From Oscillospiraceae bacterium (lineage in GTDB: Bacteria; Bacillota; Clostridia; Oscillospirales; Acutalibacteraceae): 64,000 bases of DNA. The DNA lies in assembly GCA_031271865.1 (NCBI GenBank), contig JAISUW010000050.1:48354-112353 (forward strand), in the 5' to 3' direction. Below, piece by piece: positions 1 to 9,253 of this stretch (position 1 is its first letter; each line of letters starts with the position of its first letter). The position numbers were made by a program, and so were the translations under genes. The notes under the pieces are model-generated. The model saw only the letters and a list, made by a program, of their open reading frames with translations. It was not told the origin of the DNA and ran no database searches.

Positions 1-2503
1 CGGCACGGACAAAGTTCAGCACCAAAGGCAGACGGTCGCGAAGAATCTTTTTGCCTGTTACGTTATAGGAAGAGATGGCACCGGTGTCTTTCTTGATAAC
101 AATCTCTGCTTTGCCTGCTTTGACTGTTATCCCGTACTGGTTCTTAATGTAGGTTTGGAAACTGCCGCTTTCTGTCGCGGCAACAGGAAGCCAACCCTCT
201 TGGACAGTCAGCTGCTCAAATGCGATTTCTTCGCTGTCTTGCCCGATATAGTTGACTGTGATAAGGTAGTCTGCGTTGTGTTTGCGCTTGGGGAGCGGGA
301 GCTTGACATCCTCACTCTTATCTGGGGCGGCGGAGAGGGGCACCTCGCCGGAAAGAATCTCAGTACCGTTTTCGAGCAATACCCATTTTGCGGTGATGCC
401 CTCGGCGGAGATAAAGCGGTTGGTGTTTGTGAAACTGATGGTGGATTTGCCTTTCAGCGCGGCACGAATGGGGCGGTAGACATTCTTCATAAGCTTTGCG
501 CCCGTGTGCGGTGTACGGTCGGGGTAAAACAGACCGTCCACGCAGAAATTGCCGTCAGAGATGGTCTTGGCAATCTGCCAAGAGGACATCACATCAGGTT
601 CGATGTTGTCGCCGCCGTAAGTCCAGCGGGTCTTTGCCTTGGGACCATGGTCCACGGAGTGGTCAACGAACTCCCAGATACAACCGCCGCAGAGATTGTC
701 ATACTTATAGAAGAGCTGCCAATAGTCCTCCAAACCGCCGGGACCCACACCCATGGCATGGGCGTATTCGCACTCGAAGAACGGCTTTGTCTCAATGAAC
801 TGCCAGTGCGAATCCTCATGGTCAAAGTCTCCGCTGCCGGCTTGGAGAAGCTTATCCGGGTGGGTGTACATCTCGGAGTACACATCGTACCCCCACACGC
901 CGGCGGCGCGGCAGGCTCCCTCGTAGTGTACGGGTACTTCGGGATGGACGGCATGGAGCCAATCATAGCACTTATTCTGGCAGTGGATGCCGCCGGCCTC
1001 ATTGCCCAAGCTCCACATGGTGACGCAGGGATGATTGCGGTCACGGAAGTACATCCGCTTCACGCGGTCAATGAAGCGCGGGAGCCATATCTTATTGTCG
1101 GCGATGATGTCCCAACGCTCACCGCGGGGGATTTTGGTGCGGTCTATCGGCAAAGAACACAGACCGTGCGTCTCTATGTCGGCCTCGTCGATGACATAGA
1201 AGCCCATGCGGTCAGCCAGGTGAAGCAAGTAGGGGTCCGGTGGGTAGTGGGACGTTCGGATAGCATTGACATTGTACCGTTTCATTAACGTGAGATCCAG
1301 CAAGTAATCCGCATAAGACATGGCGTAGCCCTTAGTCGGATGACTGTCGTGGTGGTTCACGCCTTTGAACTTGATTTTCTTGTCGTTGAACTTGAATACT
1401 GCACCGTCAATTTTTATATCGCGGAAGCCGATATAGGCTCGAATAACCGTAGCCGTTTTGCGTTCGTGGAGAAGCCGGATAAAGCACTCATATAAGCGCG
1501 GCTTTTCGGGATTCCATTCCTCCGGACGCAGATCGTTGAAGCGCACGACATAGCGCTCTTTGGCCGTCGAGCGGGCGGCAAGGTTCAACTCCGGGCATTC
1601 AAACTCCAATGCCCAACCCATATAAGCCTCTGAGATGGATTCAATGATAACGGCGAGGTCATAGGTACCGTCGGAACGCTTCTGGGGGCGCAGAAAGTAA
1701 TCATTCAGTATGACTTTCGGTCCTGCTGTAAAGAGGACATCGCGGAATATTCCATTTTCACGGAACATATCCTGGCACTCCAGCCATGTGCCGGTGCACC
1801 ATTTGTGCACCACAATGAGAAGCTCGTTTTCGCCGTCCGTGACAGCATCGGATACATCAAACTCCGCAGAATTGTGGGAACCTTCCGTGTACCCGATGCG
1901 GCAGCCGTTGAGGAAGACATTCGCACAGGGAGCGACACCCAGCAAACTGACGGTAAAGACCTTGCCTTTGGATATATCCACGTTGAAGAGCTTGCGGTAG
2001 ACGCCGACGGGCATTTTTTCCGGTAAGGAAAGCTCTAAGCCCTGTATGTCAAGTTTGTCTTTCAGATCCGTATTCTGATCCAAACCACACCAGAAGATTT
2101 TTTTGAGGTATTCGTCTCGCTGCTGCCTGCTGTCAAAAAGCGGGAGGTTCGGCACTTCCCCGGAGGAACCGTCTTTGGTTCCATTGAACTCATAGGGGCA
2201 GTTGATATAGACAGGCGGGGCATAACCGGTACGCTGCCAATCGGAGGGTACGGGAATCTTCTCCCAGCGCACATTCTCTGTTTCCAGATGGCGAGGCAGG
2301 TCGGAGATGTCCGGAAAGTACATGAAATCCCACTCCCCGGAGAGGCACGTCGTCATGTCAGACTCCGTGCGTTCCCTCTCCCATGGTGTGGCTTTCAGCT
2401 TTTCCTCATCCCGAAATGGAATAAAGTAAGCCCGGGGCGCGAGCTTCTTTGTCTCCATGACATCGAAGTCTTTATAATTGGACATCATCATGCGGTATAA
2501 CAT
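1..2503 (-). CDS. Glycoside hydrolase family 2 beta-galactosidase (LacZ type), 3' end beyond window
   Basis: This is a GH2 enzyme that hydrolyses terminal beta-galactosides. The reading frame is open from the ATG at 2503 to the left edge, so at least 834 residues are present and the C-terminus is missing. GGAGG lies 8 nt upstream of the start. An N-terminal jelly-roll sugar-binding region and an Ig-like domain precede the TIM barrel. The acid/base motif MWSLGNEAGG places Glu502, and the nucleophile motif FECEYAHAMG places Glu579; both match LacZ. There is no signal peptide, so it is probably cytoplasmic and acts on imported oligosaccharides. It starts 55 bp downstream of the pcrA stop and may be cotranscribed with it. 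The family is certain; the substrate (galactose rather than another sugar) is inferred from the motifs. Confidence 0.93.
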   Translation of the reverse strand, partial: MLYRMMMSNYKDFDVMETKKLAPRAYFIPFRDEEKLKATPWERERTESDMTTCLSGEWDFMYFPDISDLPRHLETENVRWEKIPVPSDWQRTGYAPPVYINCPYEFNGTKDGSSGEVPNLPLFDSRQQRDEYLKKIFWCGLDQNTDLKDKLDIQGLELSLPEKMPVGVYRKLFNVDISKGKVFTVSLLGVAPCANVFLNGCRIGYTEGSHNSAEFDVSDAVTDGENELLIVVHKWCTGTWLECQDMFRENGIFRDVLFTAGPKVILNDYFLRPQKRSDGTYDLAVIIESISEAYMGWALEFECPELNLAARSTAKERYVVRFNDLRPEEWNPEKPRLYECFIRLLHERKTATVIRAYIGFRDIKIDGAVFKFNDKKIKFKGVNHHDSHPTKGYAMSYADYLLDLTLMKRYNVNAIRTSHYPPDPYLLHLADRMGFYVIDEADIETHGLCSLPIDRTKIPRGERWDIIADNKIWLPRFIDRVKRMYFRDRNHPCVTMWSLGNEAGGIHCQNKCYDWLHAVHPEVPVHYEGACRAAGVWGYDVYSEMYTHPDKLLQAGSGDFDHEDSHWQFIETKPFFECEYAHAMGVGPGGLEDYWQLFYKYDNLCGGCIWEFVDHSVDHGPKAKTRWTYGGDNIEPDVMSSWQIAKTISDGNFCVDGLFYPDRTPHTGAKLMKNVYRPIRAALKGKSTISFTNTNRFISAEGITAKWVLLENGTEILSGEVPLSAAPDKSEDVKLPLPKRKHNADYLITVNYIGQDSEEIAFEQLTVQEGWLPVAATESGSFQTYIKNQYGITVKAGKAEIVIKKDTGAISSYNVTGKKILRDRLPLVLNFVRA

Positions 2504-2557
2504 CGGTCAATCCTCCATCAACTGCCTGCGGCAGCGGTAGTAATGCTGATTCAACGG

Positions 2558-4834
2558 TCACTGTTTTTCGAGTTTAGCGGCTTTTGCCAGCAATCTGCGC
2601 GTGCCGGCGGATTCGAAAGCAATTTCCAGCAAAGTGTCGCCGCCGGGCATTGCTTGCGCGGAAGTAACTGTACCAATTCCGAATTTGCCGTGACGGACGG
2701 TATCGCCTAAGGTGAACGTTTGCTCTTTTCGAATCGGCTGCACTTGTGTGCGAAGTACGGCACCGGCTTCGGCCGGGGAAAGATAGTCCGGGATGTCATC
2801 AATTCTGCCGGTGAAATCGTACCGCTCATTGGTATAGCGGCCGGAACCTTTGCGTTTTAGTACTGTCAATCCTGTTTCGCGCAGGAAGCGGGAAGGCTTA
2901 TTGAACTGGGACTGCCCCCAGAGCATCCGCATACTGCACGTAGTCAAAAACAGTCTGCGGCGGGCGCGGGTAATACCGACATAGGCCAAGCGGCGTTCCT
3001 CCTCCTCATCCTCCAAGGTCTCGCAGTAGCGGTTGGGGAACACCCCCTCCTCCCAGGCGGGGAGATAGACAGAGTCAAACTCTAAGCCTTTGGAGGCGTG
3101 GATTGTCATGAGGTAAGCGGCATCTGCGGTCGGGTCGGCGCGGTCAATGTCCGTCAGAAGGGACACTTCTTCCAAGAATCCGATGAGCGTGGGGTTGTCA
3201 TTCTCTTCCTCGTACTGCACCAGGTTGGTACCGAGTTCCATGAGGTTCTCGCGGCGATCCTCGCAGGTCTCCTTGTCCAGTTCCAAGAACTCCCAATAAC
3301 CGCTGCGCTCCAAGGTTTCCTCTAATAGTGTTTGCAGTGTGATGCGTTTTTGACCGGGAGAAAGCTCGCGCGGCGGATCCTCCGGGGAGTCCAAGAGCGG
3401 ACCGGCTAAGTCGCGCAAGCCGTTAATCAGATGCCCGAACGCCTCCAGTTTGCCGGCGACCCGCTGCAAAGAGGCCGCATGGGAGGCACGGCTGATTACC
3501 TCAAAAAGCGGTACACCGGCTCTTGCCGCTGCATCTGCGGCCTTTTGGAGTGTACCCTCCCCTATACCGCGTTTGGGTTCGTTAATAATGCGGCGCAGGC
3601 GCACCTCGTCGGAAGGGTTGGCGATAATGGTGAGATAAGCCAAAGCATCCTTGATTTCTTTGCGGTCATAGAAGCGCATACCGCCAATAATACGGTAGGG
3701 CACATGGGCGTTGCGGAACGCTGTTTCTATCGCATTGGAGAGCGCGTTTGAGCGATACAGCACCGCATGGGCGGAGGCGCGGCCTCCATTGGCAACGGCA
3801 GAACGAACACTCTCCGCTATGAAGCGGGATTCCTCGCGCTCGTCCAAGAACTCCTGCCAGATGACAGGCTCCCCTTTGCCGTTCGAGGTGAAGAGGGTCT
3901 TCCCTTTCCGCTGGGTATTCTTGGCAATCACGCGGTTAGCGGTGTCTAAGATGTTCTGCGTAGAGCGGTAGTTCTCCTCTAAACGCACGACCTTTGCGCC
4001 CGGGAATTGATGCTCAAAGCTGAGGATGTTCTCAATGGTCGCCCCGCGAAAGCGGTAGATGGATTGGTCGTCGTCCCCGACCACGCATAAATTCCGATGA
4101 CCCGCCGCCAGCAGCGATACCAAACGGTACTGCGTGTGGTTCGTATCTTGGTACTCATCCACAAGAATGTAATCAAAACGGCGTTGGTAGTAGTTCAGAA
4201 TATCCGGATTCCCCTCGAGCATCTGCACTGTATAATAGAGCAAATCATCGAAATCCATGGCGTTAGCGCGCTTGAGTTCCATCTGATACAACTTATAGCA
4301 CAGCGCTATCTTCGCAAGCACCGGATCGTCACCCGCCGAATGCGCCAAATCCGACGGGGAGAGCATCTTCTCTTTAGCCGCGGAGATGTCTTTGAGTACC
4401 TTGCTTATTGGCAGATACTTATCGTCAATGTTCAGCGCTTTCATGACGCGCTTCATCTGCGCCTTGCTGTCGTCGGCATCATAAATCGCAAAGCGGCTGT
4501 TGAATCCCTCTATACCGCCGTCTTGCCGCCGTAAGAATTTCGCACAGGTCGCATGGAATGTTCCTGCCCAAATTTCCTCCCCTTGCGGTCCCAGCATGGC
4601 TTTGAGCCGCTCCTTCATCTCTCCCGCGGCTTTGTTCGTGAAGGTTATCGCTAAAATCTTCCACGGCGGTACCGGCTCAGTCGCCAGTATCTGCGCCACT
4701 CTATGTACCAGTACAGTTGTTTTTCCGCTTCCCGCTCCGGCAAGCACCAGCACAGGGCCGCGTGTCGCAGCTACTGCCTCTTGCTGTCTTGCATTGAGTC
4801 CTTTCATGATGTCCGTGGGCGCGGTGTCGGTCAT
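2558..4834 (-). CDS. pcrA: ATP-dependent DNA helicase PcrA/UvrD
   Basis: This is a superfamily 1 3'-5' helicase for nucleotide-excision and mismatch repair, rolling-circle replication and RecA-filament removal. It has about 758 residues, close to the family size. Walker A AGAGSGKT lies near residue 35, the Walker B-type VDEYQDTN near 225, motif III VVGDDDQSIYRFRGA near 255, LEENYRST near 290, the motif V region TIHASKGLEFDSV near 570, and motif VI YVGITRARRRL near 620. The C-terminal VRHGKFGIGTV segment is the RNA-polymerase-binding module typical of PcrA. The ATG at 4834 is preferred to the one at 4840 because AAGGGG then sits 7 nt upstream instead of touching the start. It follows pfkA through an unusual repeat tract. 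Confidence 0.96.
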   Translation of the reverse strand: MTDTAPTDIMKGLNARQQEAVAATRGPVLVLAGAGSGKTTVLVHRVAQILATEPVPPWKILAITFTNKAAGEMKERLKAMLGPQGEEIWAGTFHATCAKFLRRQDGGIEGFNSRFAIYDADDSKAQMKRVMKALNIDDKYLPISKVLKDISAAKEKMLSPSDLAHSAGDDPVLAKIALCYKLYQMELKRANAMDFDDLLYYTVQMLEGNPDILNYYQRRFDYILVDEYQDTNHTQYRLVSLLAAGHRNLCVVGDDDQSIYRFRGATIENILSFEHQFPGAKVVRLEENYRSTQNILDTANRVIAKNTQRKGKTLFTSNGKGEPVIWQEFLDEREESRFIAESVRSAVANGGRASAHAVLYRSNALSNAIETAFRNAHVPYRIIGGMRFYDRKEIKDALAYLTIIANPSDEVRLRRIINEPKRGIGEGTLQKAADAAARAGVPLFEVISRASHAASLQRVAGKLEAFGHLINGLRDLAGPLLDSPEDPPRELSPGQKRITLQTLLEETLERSGYWEFLELDKETCEDRRENLMELGTNLVQYEEENDNPTLIGFLEEVSLLTDIDRADPTADAAYLMTIHASKGLEFDSVYLPAWEEGVFPNRYCETLEDEEEERRLAYVGITRARRRLFLTTCSMRMLWGQSQFNKPSRFLRETGLTVLKRKGSGRYTNERYDFTGRIDDIPDYLSPAEAGAVLRTQVQPIRKEQTFTLGDTVRHGKFGIGTVTSAQAMPGGDTLLEIAFESAGTRRLLAKAAKLEKQ

Positions 4835-4852
4835 TTGCATTCCCCTTTTGGG

Positions 4853-5032
4853 TTTGGTTTGGTTTAGGTTTAGGTAAGTTTAGGTGAGTTGAGTTTAGCT
4901 GAGTTGAGTTTAGCTGAGTTTAGCTAAACTGAGCTGAACTGAGTTTAGCTAAACTGAGCTGAACTGAGTTTAGCTAAGCTAAACTAAACTGAGCTAAGCT
5001 AAACTGAACTAAACTCAACTCAACTTCTCCGA
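4853..5032. repeat. Self-complementary AGTTTAGCT repeat tract between pfkA and pcrA
   Basis: The tract is built almost entirely from gagtttagct, gagctgaact and their complements. A 25-bp unit is repeated exactly at 4916-4940 and 4941-4965, with a further 10 bp at 4966-4975. Each unit contains the 14-bp perfect palindrome agtttagctaaact. The left flank is rich in gttgagttt and the right flank in aaactcaac, so the whole tract is an imperfect inverted repeat. It includes the stop codon of pfkA at 5020-5022. No gene is encoded. Confidence 0.9.
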
Positions 5033-6201
5033 ACCAAATACTCCGGATAATGCCCTTCCGTAGCCAAGAGAATATCATCAATGAGCTCCGGCTTGACGCG
5101 GGCGGCAGGATCGGGGTCGGCGCGGCGAAGTTTCTGCAGTTCTTTAGCGGCGAGGCATTCCTCGTAGGTGCAGGTGGTAAGTAATCCATTTTTGATGATA
5201 GTGACAAGGTTATACTGCCCATCCATAAGCAGTTGGGCAGCCAAAGCACCCATTTGCATACCGGTAATTCGGTCTTTGGCAGTGGGTCGGCCGCCGCGTT
5301 GGACATGACCGAACTGCACATAGCGGCACTCTATGCCTTCGCCGTTGGGCGTTACATCCTGTGTTGCTTTCTGGATTTCTTTTGCAATACGCTCTATACC
5401 ATGGTGGTCGCGGGAGTCGAGGGTAGGACCGGGGTAGATAATACTGCCATCTTTCTGGATTTTGAAAGTAATGCCTTCCGCTACCAGAATGAGGAAGTAC
5501 CGTTGTCCGCGCAGGTAAGCCTGTTTGACACGCCCGGCGGCGGTAGTAACATCTGCCTCTGTGAAGGTTTCCCCTATGAGAACATCTGTCGCATTGGAGG
5601 CGATGCTCGCATAGAGCGGCAAATCTCCCGCAAGATTTCCCATCACTTCGGCTATCATACAGCGGTCATGGGCGCGGTCGGTGTCGGCGAGCTTGTCGCA
5701 AAGTTCCACAACAGTATTGAGGGCAGTATCAAAGCCGATGGTATAGTCGGTACAGGCGATATCATTGTCAATGGTGCCGGGAATACAGATACAGTGGATA
5801 CCCTGCGAAGGGTCATTCTTCGTGCCGCAGTAAATCAAATCCCTTGCTCCGGCAAAGGAACCATCGCCGCCGATAACAATGAGACCTTCTAAGCCGAGTG
5901 CATTGGCGTTTTCAACACAGCGCTCAATGGCGGGTTGGCGGGTGGTTTCATTATTGAACGGTTGGAATCGTGCTGAGTGAAGATAGCTGCCGCCTTCACG
6001 CAGGTGACTTTCTATCTCAGCGGTTTTCAGCGGTATGTATTTGTTGTTATACAATCCGTCAAAGCCGCGCACAAAACCGATGACCTCATACCCGAGGGAT
6101 TCAGCGGCTTTGGTCGCGCCGATTACGGCGGCATTGTAACCGGGTGCATCCCCGCCGCTGCACAGAATGGCAATTTTTTTTGTTTCGCCCATAACCATCA
6201 T
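5020..6201 (-). CDS. ATP-type 6-phosphofructokinase
   Basis: This enzyme phosphorylates fructose 6-phosphate at the committed step of glycolysis. The protein has 393 residues, longer than the roughly 320 of E. coli PfkA and closer to clade-III/PfkA-like enzymes. The nucleotide loop reads CSGGDAPGYNA. GGDGS has Gly where PPi enzymes carry Asp, and PGTIDND has Gly where PPi enzymes carry Lys, so ATP is the expected donor. The MGNLAGDLPLY and RGGRPTAKDR motifs line the sugar-phosphate site. Two starts are possible, ATG 6201 and ATG 6192; an AGAAAGAGA purine run is better spaced for the second. The gene lies directly upstream of the repeat tract and pcrA and 59 bp after mltG, and may be in one transcription unit with both. 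Confidence 0.92.
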   Translation of the reverse strand: MMVMGETKKIAILCSGGDAPGYNAAVIGATKAAESLGYEVIGFVRGFDGLYNNKYIPLKTAEIESHLREGGSYLHSARFQPFNNETTRQPAIERCVENANALGLEGLIVIGGDGSFAGARDLIYCGTKNDPSQGIHCICIPGTIDNDIACTDYTIGFDTALNTVVELCDKLADTDRAHDRCMIAEVMGNLAGDLPLYASIASNATDVLIGETFTEADVTTAAGRVKQAYLRGQRYFLILVAEGITFKIQKDGSIIYPGPTLDSRDHHGIERIAKEIQKATQDVTPNGEGIECRYVQFGHVQRGGRPTAKDRITGMQMGALAAQLLMDGQYNLVTIIKNGLLTTCTYEECLAAKELQKLRRADPDPAARVKPELIDDILLATEGHYPEYLVRRS

Positions 6202-6260
6202 TCTCTTTCTATTGTAAAATTACCGCCGGGCACTTTTGTCCGAACGGTTTGCCGGCGGCA

Positions 6261-7205
6261 TCATCCCACACCGTACTGCCGCATTTGCGCTACGTGTTCA
6301 TCGAACGTCTTGGAGTAGTGGTTTGTGTTGTCCTTGCCGAAGAAGTAGTAAAGGTAATCCGAGGAAGCCGGGTTCTTGGCGGCTGTTATCGCATTGTGAC
6401 CGGGGTTGCCGATGGGACCGATGGGGAGGGCCTTGCATTGGTAGGTGTCGTACCGATTTTCATACTGGGAAGAGAGGAGTACCTCCGGGTTAGCAACAAT
6501 CTGCTTGCTGACATAGGCTTTTGTGGCGTCCGCTTGGAGCTGCATTCCTTTTTTCAGCCGATTGTGGAACACGGATGACACCATAGCCATATGCTCCGGG
6601 GAGCGCGTCTCCGCTTGGATAAGGGAAGCCAAGATGAGCGTATCCCAGTCCGGCATTCCGCTTTTGGCGGCATAGTTGTTAAGCATCTTCTTGAGGACAT
6701 CCACCGGGTTGTCCCCTATATAGAAGTGATACGTATCCGGGTATAAGTATCCCTCATATTTATAAGCGACCTGTGACCCGGCACCGATGGAGAACGACTG
6801 CACCTGATAGGCCTGCGCTGCGTCATAGAAAGCCTTGCCGGTACAGACACCCTTGTTTTCCAATGTTTGCATAATTTGCCAGAAACTATAACCTTCCGGG
6901 ATAAGAACCGTAACTTCTTGCCGCGGGGTTGTTGCGGAAACGGTCGTGGGTGCTGCCGTGGTGGATACATTTGGTTGTCCGAAAGAGGCGCGCGCAGTGC
7001 TTGTCCGTATAGTCGTTACATTTGTATAAGTTACAGACGGCGGGGCGGTCCGGTTGGAGATGGAATCATCGCCGGTTGCGTCGAAAATACTTTCTGCTGC
7101 GGAAGTTAAGTCATCCGACGGCCGCCGGTCCGAGGGTCTGTCACACGACGCCACACCCGCTACAAGCAGGCAAGCGGCAAGAATAAACAGAACCCGGCGC
7201 AGCAT
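6261..7205 (-). CDS. mltG: Endolytic murein transglycosylase MltG, lipoprotein form
   Basis: This is a YceG/MltG-family lytic transglycosylase that cleaves nascent peptidoglycan strands at the membrane. The 314-residue protein begins with a lipoprotein signal, with lipobox VASC around residue 21, instead of the usual single transmembrane anchor. It then has a Thr/Ser-rich linker to about residue 95, a LysM-like region (VLIPEGYSFWQIMQTLE), and the catalytic domain. The segment ASLIQAETRSPEHMAMVSS carries the family's catalytic Glu in QAET, and PIGPIGNPGHNAI is the conserved C-terminal signature. GGGAGG precedes the ATG at 7205. The lipid anchor is the odd feature compared with most Bacillota homologues. 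Confidence 0.93.
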   Translation of the reverse strand: MLRRVLFILAACLLVAGVASCDRPSDRRPSDDLTSAAESIFDATGDDSISNRTAPPSVTYTNVTTIRTSTARASFGQPNVSTTAAPTTVSATTPRQEVTVLIPEGYSFWQIMQTLENKGVCTGKAFYDAAQAYQVQSFSIGAGSQVAYKYEGYLYPDTYHFYIGDNPVDVLKKMLNNYAAKSGMPDWDTLILASLIQAETRSPEHMAMVSSVFHNRLKKGMQLQADATKAYVSKQIVANPEVLLSSQYENRYDTYQCKALPIGPIGNPGHNAITAAKNPASSDYLYYFFGKDNTNHYSKTFDEHVAQMRQYGVG

Positions 7206-7266
7206 AACTACCTCCCAAAATGTGATAAATCCTCACGTATATAAAAAACAACAGTAAACAGATAGT

Positions 7267-7295
7267 ATAATACCACAAACGGACAGAAAAAGCAA
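7267..7295 (-). promoter_or_regulatory. SigA-type promoter of mltG
   Basis: On the minus strand, TTGCTT (7290-7295) and TATTAT (7267-7272) are separated by exactly 17 bp. The pair lies about 60 bp upstream of the mltG start. Confidence 0.7.
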
Positions 7296-7387
7296 GCATT
7301 TTTTGCAGAATTACTAAATATTACATATTCTTATATCAGAAAGTAAAAATGACCGGCAATCGATGCTGTCTTTACAATAACTGTTTC

Positions 7388-8059
7388 CTATTCATTATGG
7401 ATTGTTTCTTTTCCCAAGGGCTGTGCCGCTACGCGGCAAACCTCCTCCGCAAAAGCCTCGCACGCTGCACGGCAAGCGGATTGACTCCCGGTCAGAAGTG
7501 CGCCGGCAAAGTTCGTTTCGCTGGGCGGACCATAGTATACTTTCAGCTCCACATCGGCAGCTTTGAGCGCGGCATCCAACCCAACGGTCGCTTCCAACGG
7601 CGGCGCAATCAAATATGCCATAGCCGTACCCGGCGGTACCTCCGCCTGCGCAGAGAGGTACGTCCCCGAGCGGGAAATGGTGTGTGCAAAATACACCACG
7701 CCGCCGGCTTCGTCAGCGGAATAGAAAGCAGCATCGTTTTGGATATAGTCAAAAGCGGCATCCAGACCGGCCTGCACCTGTTCGGGATCCGGGCCGGCCA
7801 AAATGCCGATAAACTCCCCGGCAAGGGAAGTAGAGGCATTGGAGGCACCGGCATACATGGACCGCGCATAGAGGACACGCACATCCGCTTTCTTCGTGGC
7901 CTCATCTATTGCGGCGTAGCTCACATCATCGCAGTCCGTTGTAAAGATACCGAGCGAACGTTCCCGGCTGTCTGCCCCCAATTGCTCCAGCAGTGCAGCG
8001 TCCGCATTCGGCAGAATGCGGCAGGAGAGCACTTTCGTCTGTATGCGTTCGTGAATCAT
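7388..8059 (-). CDS. eutL: Microcompartment shell protein EutL
   Basis: This is a tandem-BMC shell protein that forms pseudohexamers with a gated central pore in ethanolamine-type microcompartments. The protein has 223 residues against about 219 in E. coli. Diagnostic stretches are RSLGIFTTDCDDVSYAAIDE, ADVRVLYARSMYAGA, AMAYLIAPPLEATVGLDAAL and GPPSETNFAGALLTGSQSAC, all colinear with EutL. The ATG at 8059 is chosen over 8086 because GGAG stands 7 nt upstream; the longer reading adds nine residues unlike the family. It is transcribed divergently from the pduL-like gene, so the shell and enzyme halves of the locus have back-to-back promoters. No ethanolamine lyase lies in the window. Confidence 0.94.
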   Translation of the reverse strand: MIHERIQTKVLSCRILPNADAALLEQLGADSRERSLGIFTTDCDDVSYAAIDEATKKADVRVLYARSMYAGASNASTSLAGEFIGILAGPDPEQVQAGLDAAFDYIQNDAAFYSADEAGGVVYFAHTISRSGTYLSAQAEVPPGTAMAYLIAPPLEATVGLDAALKAADVELKVYYGPPSETNFAGALLTGSQSACRAACEAFAEEVCRVAAQPLGKETIHNE

Positions 8060-8112
8060 TGATTTACTCCAATGTTCTCTAAACATAGATGCAAGTTATT
8101 TCCAATAAATTG

Positions 8113-8141
8113 ATTATAGCACATCTCGCCATCAATTGCAA
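8113..8141 (-). promoter_or_regulatory. Promoter of eutL
   Basis: On the minus strand, TTGCAA (8136-8141), a 17-bp spacer and a consensus TATAAT (8113-8118). Confidence 0.8.
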
Positions 8142-8228
8142 GTCTAACATAAAATACGTCTGCTGTCTAAGCCGCCGGATTTTGAATCGGATATGAAATA
8201 GTTCATAACCCGTTCTTACAGATTTCCC

Positions 8229-8257
8229 TTGCAACCGCAGTCGAAATGTGTTATAAT
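8229..8257 (+). promoter_or_regulatory. Promoter of the pduL-like BMC operon
   Basis: TTGCAA (8229-8234), a 17-bp spacer and a consensus TATAAT (8252-8257), about 50 bp before the first start codon. It lies back to back with the eutL promoter, with about 90 bp between the two -35 boxes. Confidence 0.8.
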
Positions 8258-8309
8258 AACCATATGTGATTTGCCGAAACACGAACGCTGACGGGATTGG
8301 AGCAAAACA

Positions 8310-9191
8310 ATGGATGAGAAACAACTCCGTGCCTTGGTGACCTCGATTCTGGCGGAGCTTCCCTCCGGGGGTGAAGGCAGCGGTGCAGATAATTTTGCCC
8401 CAAAGACAGCACCGATACCGCTGGAAGCCTCCGCCCGTCACGTACATTTGACAACAGAGGCTATTGAAAGCCTCTTCGGCAAAGGTGCCGCCCTCACCAT
8501 GAAGCGCAGCCTGTCCCAGCCCGGTGAGTTCCTCTCCGAGGAGCGTGTGAAGCTCGTCACCCCAAAAGGAGAACTGCCGGGGGTTGCTGTCTTGGGTCCG
8601 GCGCGCAAAGCTGTGCAGGCGGAGCTTTCCCTGACAGATTGCCGTGCGCTTGGGCTGAATGCACCAATCAACCTCTCCGGCGATTTGACGGGAGCCGCAG
8701 ACGTGCTGATTGTAGGTCCTGCCGGACATATAGATGCCAAAGGCTGTGTGATTGCCGCCCGCAACCATATCCATATGACCCCTGCGGATGCCGCCCGCTA
8801 CGGTGTTTCCAATGGGGCGTATGTACAAGCTGCAACGGACACAGCACGTCCCGTGACATTTGGGAATGTTGCCGTGCGTGTCAGCGCGGACTTCGCGCTC
8901 GCCATGCACATTGACTTTGACGAAGCCAACGCCTGCGCTTGGACGCAGGGTGCATCGGTGACGATACGCCCCTGCGGGAAGAGAGATGGTACAGCGTCAC
9001 CTGAGACAACCGCTGCCGTTGCCGCCGTTCCTGCGGCAGGTCAGCCGGACTTGCCGAAGCTCATTACCGAGAGTCTTGCCAAAACGCTGGCGCAGAGCAG
9101 CCAAACGCTGCTGATTCCAAAGGGAACCCTTATCACACCCGCAGCAAAGGATGTCTTTTTCTCCGCAGGTGTAACGCTCAAAGTGCAGTGA
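8310..9191 (+). CDS. PduL-like phosphate acyltransferase with a C-terminal extension
   Basis: This enzyme interconverts acyl-CoA and acyl-phosphate inside microcompartments, recycling CoA. It has 293 residues; PduL proper is about 210. Residues 1-17, MDEKQLRALVTSILAEL, have the amphipathic pattern of a BMC encapsulation peptide. Zinc-site segments are ASARHVHLT, RNHIHMTP and AMHIDFDEANA. After about residue 220 comes an Ala/Pro-rich linker and then a terminal block reading LIPKGTLITPAAKDVFFSAG, which resembles the C-terminal tail seen on EutT/EutQ-type BMC proteins; that resemblance is from memory. GGAG lies 7 nt before the ATG. It heads an operon with the vertex protein and the PduS-like reductase. 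Confidence 0.88.
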   Translation: MDEKQLRALVTSILAELPSGGEGSGADNFAPKTAPIPLEASARHVHLTTEAIESLFGKGAALTMKRSLSQPGEFLSEERVKLVTPKGELPGVAVLGPARKAVQAELSLTDCRALGLNAPINLSGDLTGAADVLIVGPAGHIDAKGCVIAARNHIHMTPADAARYGVSNGAYVQAATDTARPVTFGNVAVRVSADFALAMHIDFDEANACAWTQGASVTIRPCGKRDGTASPETTAAVAAVPAAGQPDLPKLITESLAKTLAQSSQTLLIPKGTLITPAAKDVFFSAGVTLKVQ

Positions 9192-9253
9192 GTCCGACAC
9201 CGCATAACAGCAGAAAGCAGAAGTACTTCTGCTATCTTCAGGAGGTAGAACAA

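Noticed and set aside
155..1288. 377-codon plus-strand frame inside the GH2 gene
   Set aside because: Antisense to a clear GH2 enzyme with catalytic motifs; no ribosome site or recognisable protein.
8142..8309. Cobalamin riboswitch before the PduL-like operon
   Set aside because: The space between promoter and start is about 50 nt, too short, and lacks the B12-box.
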